Below, piece after piece: positions 5,837 through 7,768 of a stretch of DNA of 7,768 bases. Source of the stretch: Gammaproteobacteria bacterium (GTDB lineage Bacteria > Pseudomonadota > Gammaproteobacteria > Tenderiales > Tenderiaceae); the NCBI GenBank assembly GCA_027001525.1, contig JALTMR010000068.1, forward strand, positions 1 through 7,768, written 5' to 3'. Numbering within the stretch: the stretch's first letter is position 1; the number at the start of each line of letters is the position of its first letter. A model generated the notes under the pieces. It was not told the DNA's origin, did not search any database, and worked only from the letters and a program-made list of their open reading frames with translations. The position numbers were made by a program, and so were the translations under genes.

Positions 5837-7768
5837 GTGAGCCAATCAACAGCAGTCGCCGTACTTTTCTCAAAGTCTCTGCCGCACTGGGGGGGGGCTT
5901 GATGCTCGGTCTCTACCTGCCGGGCTGTTCGCGTGGCGACGACTACCCCAGGCCTGAAAACACCTTTACCCCCAACGCCTGGATACGCATCGGTTTCGAT
6001 AACACCATCACCTTCATGATTGAACGGGCCGAGATGGGGCAGGGAATCATCACCTCGTTGAGCATGATTCTGGCAGAGGAGCTGGAGGTGGCGCTGGACG
6101 CCATTCAGACTGAATTTGCCATTGCCAGAAGTGGCATGGGCTCCACCGGCGGCAGTAACAGCATTCGCCTGGCCTGGGAGCCGCTGCGGGTGGCCGGTGC
6201 CAGTGCTCGGGAGATGTTGACCCGGGCCGCCGCCGATACCTGGCAGGTGCCCGTCAACGAGTGCAAGACCGACAAGGGGCAGGTGCTGCACCCCGCTTCG
6301 GGCCGGTCTGTGGTCTACGGTGAGGTGGCGGCGCTGGCGGCGACCTACCCGGTGCCGGATGACGTGGCGTTGAAAAAACCGGCCGACTATCGACTCATCG
6401 GCCAGCCCACCACCACGCTGGACTCTCTCGGCAAAGTGAAGGGCGAGGTGGTGTTTGGCATGGATATGGTCATTCCGGGGATGAAGATCGCCGTCCTGGC
6501 TCGCCCCCCGGTTTTCGGGGCCGAGGTGAAATCATTTGATGACAGTCAGGCAAAAACCGTCGCCGGGGTGTATCAGGTCGTGGCGGTGGATGCCGGTGTT
6601 GCGGTGATTGCCGACAGTTTCCCGGTCGCGTTGAAGGCGAGGGATCTGTTGCAGATACGCTGGAGTAAAACGGCCGATGCGAAGCAGGATGATCAGGCCA
6701 TCGCCACACTCTACCGCCAGGGGTTGGCCGGGGATGGCGAAGAGGAGATCGACCGCGGGGATGTTGACGCGGTGCTGAAACGCTCCTCCAGCGTGATCCA
6801 GACGATCTACGAAACCCCGTTCCTGGCTCATGCGCCGATGGAGCCGATGAATTGCACCATCGATCTCAAGGCCGATGGTTGCGAGGTGTGGGTGCCAACG
6901 CAGCATCAATCGGGTGCCATCGATGCGGTGAAATCGGTCACTGGCCTCTCCAAGCGGAACATCAAGATTCATCCCACCTTTATCGGCGGCGGCTTTGGCC
7001 GGCGGCTGAAAGTGGATTACGTCACCGAGGCGGCCACCATCGCCAAAGAGACCGATGTGCCGATCAAACTGATGGGGACTCTAAAAGAGAGTATTCAGGG
7101 TGGTTTCTATCGCCCGGCGAATATGGGCGAGCTGAAGGGGGTTGTGGAAGATGGCAAGCTGTCCGCCCTGTCGGCCAGCTTTATCGGCCCGAGAAGTGCC
7201 ACCACGGGCGTCGATATCCCCTACGATATCCCCAACCTGCGCTATCAGCGCATCGAGCGAGACCTGCCACTGCCCACCGGAGCGTGGCGCTCTGTCGGGG
7301 CATCCCAGAACGCTTTTATGCTGGAGAGCTTTGTGGACGAGCTGGCCCACGCGGCAGGGAGAGACCCTCTGAGTTTTCGCCTCCAGCTGCTTGAAAAGGC
7401 ATCGCCGCGTTATCGCGGTGTCCTGGCGCTGGCGGCGGAGAAAGCAAACTGGGGGCATCCGCCGGCCGGTCGCAGCCAGGGCGTGGCGCTCTATCACTCC
7501 TTTCGCTCCTGGGCCGCCTACGTGGTTGAGGTGTCGGTCAGTCCGGCCAATAAAATCACCGTCCACCGCATCGTCGGTGCCATTGATTGCGGCAGAGTGG
7601 TCAACCCTGACACCGTTAAAGCGCAGGTGGAAGGGGCCGCCATTTTTGCTCTGACGGCCGCCTTGAAAGGGGAGATTAATCTGGATAATGGCCATGTGGT
7701 GCAGAGTAACTACCACGACTATCGCCTGCTCACCATGGCCGAGACCCCCGAGATTGAGGTGCATATCG
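5833..7768 (+). CDS. iorB: Molybdopterin-binding large subunit, isoquinoline 1-oxidoreductase beta-like (3' end outside window)
   Basis: The frame is open from ATG 5833 to the right edge (645 complete codons); family members are about 700-780 residues, so a modest C-terminal piece is missing. It begins with a twin-arginine signal SRRTFLKVS (R9, R10), a hydrophobic stretch and LPGC (C32). Conserved blocks of the family are ERAEMGQGI, GSTGGSNSIR, AHAPMEPMN (332-340), IGGGFGRRL (384-392), GAWRSVGASQNAF, VDELAHAAGRDP, and IDCGRVVNPD. The catalytic Glu of xanthine oxidase-type enzymes normally lies further C-terminal and is not in the window. It should hydroxylate an N-heterocycle or oxidise an aldehyde in the periplasm, passing electrons through the [2Fe-2S] subunit; no FAD subunit is encoded here. 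Residues 414-419 (MGTLKE) deviate from the usual W-T/S-R-E pattern. A nine-G run lies within the signal peptide. The substrate cannot be assigned. Confidence 0.92.
   Translation, partial: MSEPINSSRRTFLKVSAALGGGLMLGLYLPGCSRGDDYPRPENTFTPNAWIRIGFDNTITFMIERAEMGQGIITSLSMILAEELEVALDAIQTEFAIARSGMGSTGGSNSIRLAWEPLRVAGASAREMLTRAAADTWQVPVNECKTDKGQVLHPASGRSVVYGEVAALAATYPVPDDVALKKPADYRLIGQPTTTLDSLGKVKGEVVFGMDMVIPGMKIAVLARPPVFGAEVKSFDDSQAKTVAGVYQVVAVDAGVAVIADSFPVALKARDLLQIRWSKTADAKQDDQAIATLYRQGLAGDGEEEIDRGDVDAVLKRSSSVIQTIYETPFLAHAPMEPMNCTIDLKADGCEVWVPTQHQSGAIDAVKSVTGLSKRNIKIHPTFIGGGFGRRLKVDYVTEAATIAKETDVPIKLMGTLKESIQGGFYRPANMGELKGVVEDGKLSALSASFIGPRSATTGVDIPYDIPNLRYQRIERDLPLPTGAWRSVGASQNAFMLESFVDELAHAAGRDPLSFRLQLLEKASPRYRGVLALAAEKANWGHPPAGRSQGVALYHSFRSWAAYVVEVSVSPANKITVHRIVGAIDCGRVVNPDTVKAQVEGAAIFALTAALKGEINLDNGHVVQSNYHDYRLLTMAETPEIEVHI
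5889..5897 (+). repeat. Nine-G homopolymer in the Tat signal of the large subunit
   Basis: A run of nine G encodes the Leu-Gly-Gly-Gly segment (residues 19-22) in the hydrophobic part of the twin-arginine signal. A length change would frameshift the whole enzyme. Confidence 0.8.

Noticed and set aside
6852..7394. 180-codon + strand frame inside the large-subunit gene
   Set aside because: The main frame carries conserved molybdenum hydroxylase motifs throughout this stretch; the alternative is Arg/Gly/His-rich noise.

Overview
The window reads as a piece of a chromosome from a Gram-negative bacterium, most likely a gammaproteobacterium. The base composition is fairly GC-rich (about 60 % by eye). 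The proteins include three outer-membrane-type beta-barrels, a lipoprotein, a c-type cytochrome and a Tat-exported molybdenum enzyme. All eight genes are on the + strand, packed head to tail with gaps of no more than about 32 bases and often overlapping. I see no tRNA, rRNA, CRISPR array, transposase or convincing terminator. Nothing longer than 300 bases is non-coding.

Region 1 (1-4727) is an envelope module. It starts with the 3' part of a gene for a c-type cytochrome with two CXXCH haem sites, resembling proteins with the hydrazine synthase alpha-subunit middle domain. Next come an SH3-domain plus beta-barrel protein, a second small beta-barrel of the myxobacterial-type outer-membrane family, a TlpA/ResA-like thioredoxin, a 73-residue DUF4266 lipoprotein ending in GGGCGCN, and a 398-residue DUF3570 barrel. 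I recognise the TlpA, DUF4266 and DUF3570 combination as recurrent in proteobacteria, but I know of no established function. The tight overlaps suggest one co-translated unit that builds or serves a redox-active structure in the outer membrane and periplasm.

Region 2 (4693-7768) is a molybdenum hydroxylase module: a MocA/MobA-like molybdenum cofactor nucleotidyltransferase, the small [2Fe-2S] subunit (IorA/CoxS type), and the large molybdopterin-binding subunit (IorB type). The large subunit has a twin-arginine signal and runs off the right edge. No FAD subunit gene is present, as expected for the isoquinoline 1-oxidoreductase type, which passes electrons to a cytochrome or other external acceptor. 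The substrate cannot be read from the sequence.

The two modules are joined: the nucleotidyltransferase start codon lies inside the end of the DUF3570 gene, so both may sit on one transcript. An attractive but unproven idea is that the periplasmic hydroxylase feeds electrons into the cytochrome-containing envelope module.
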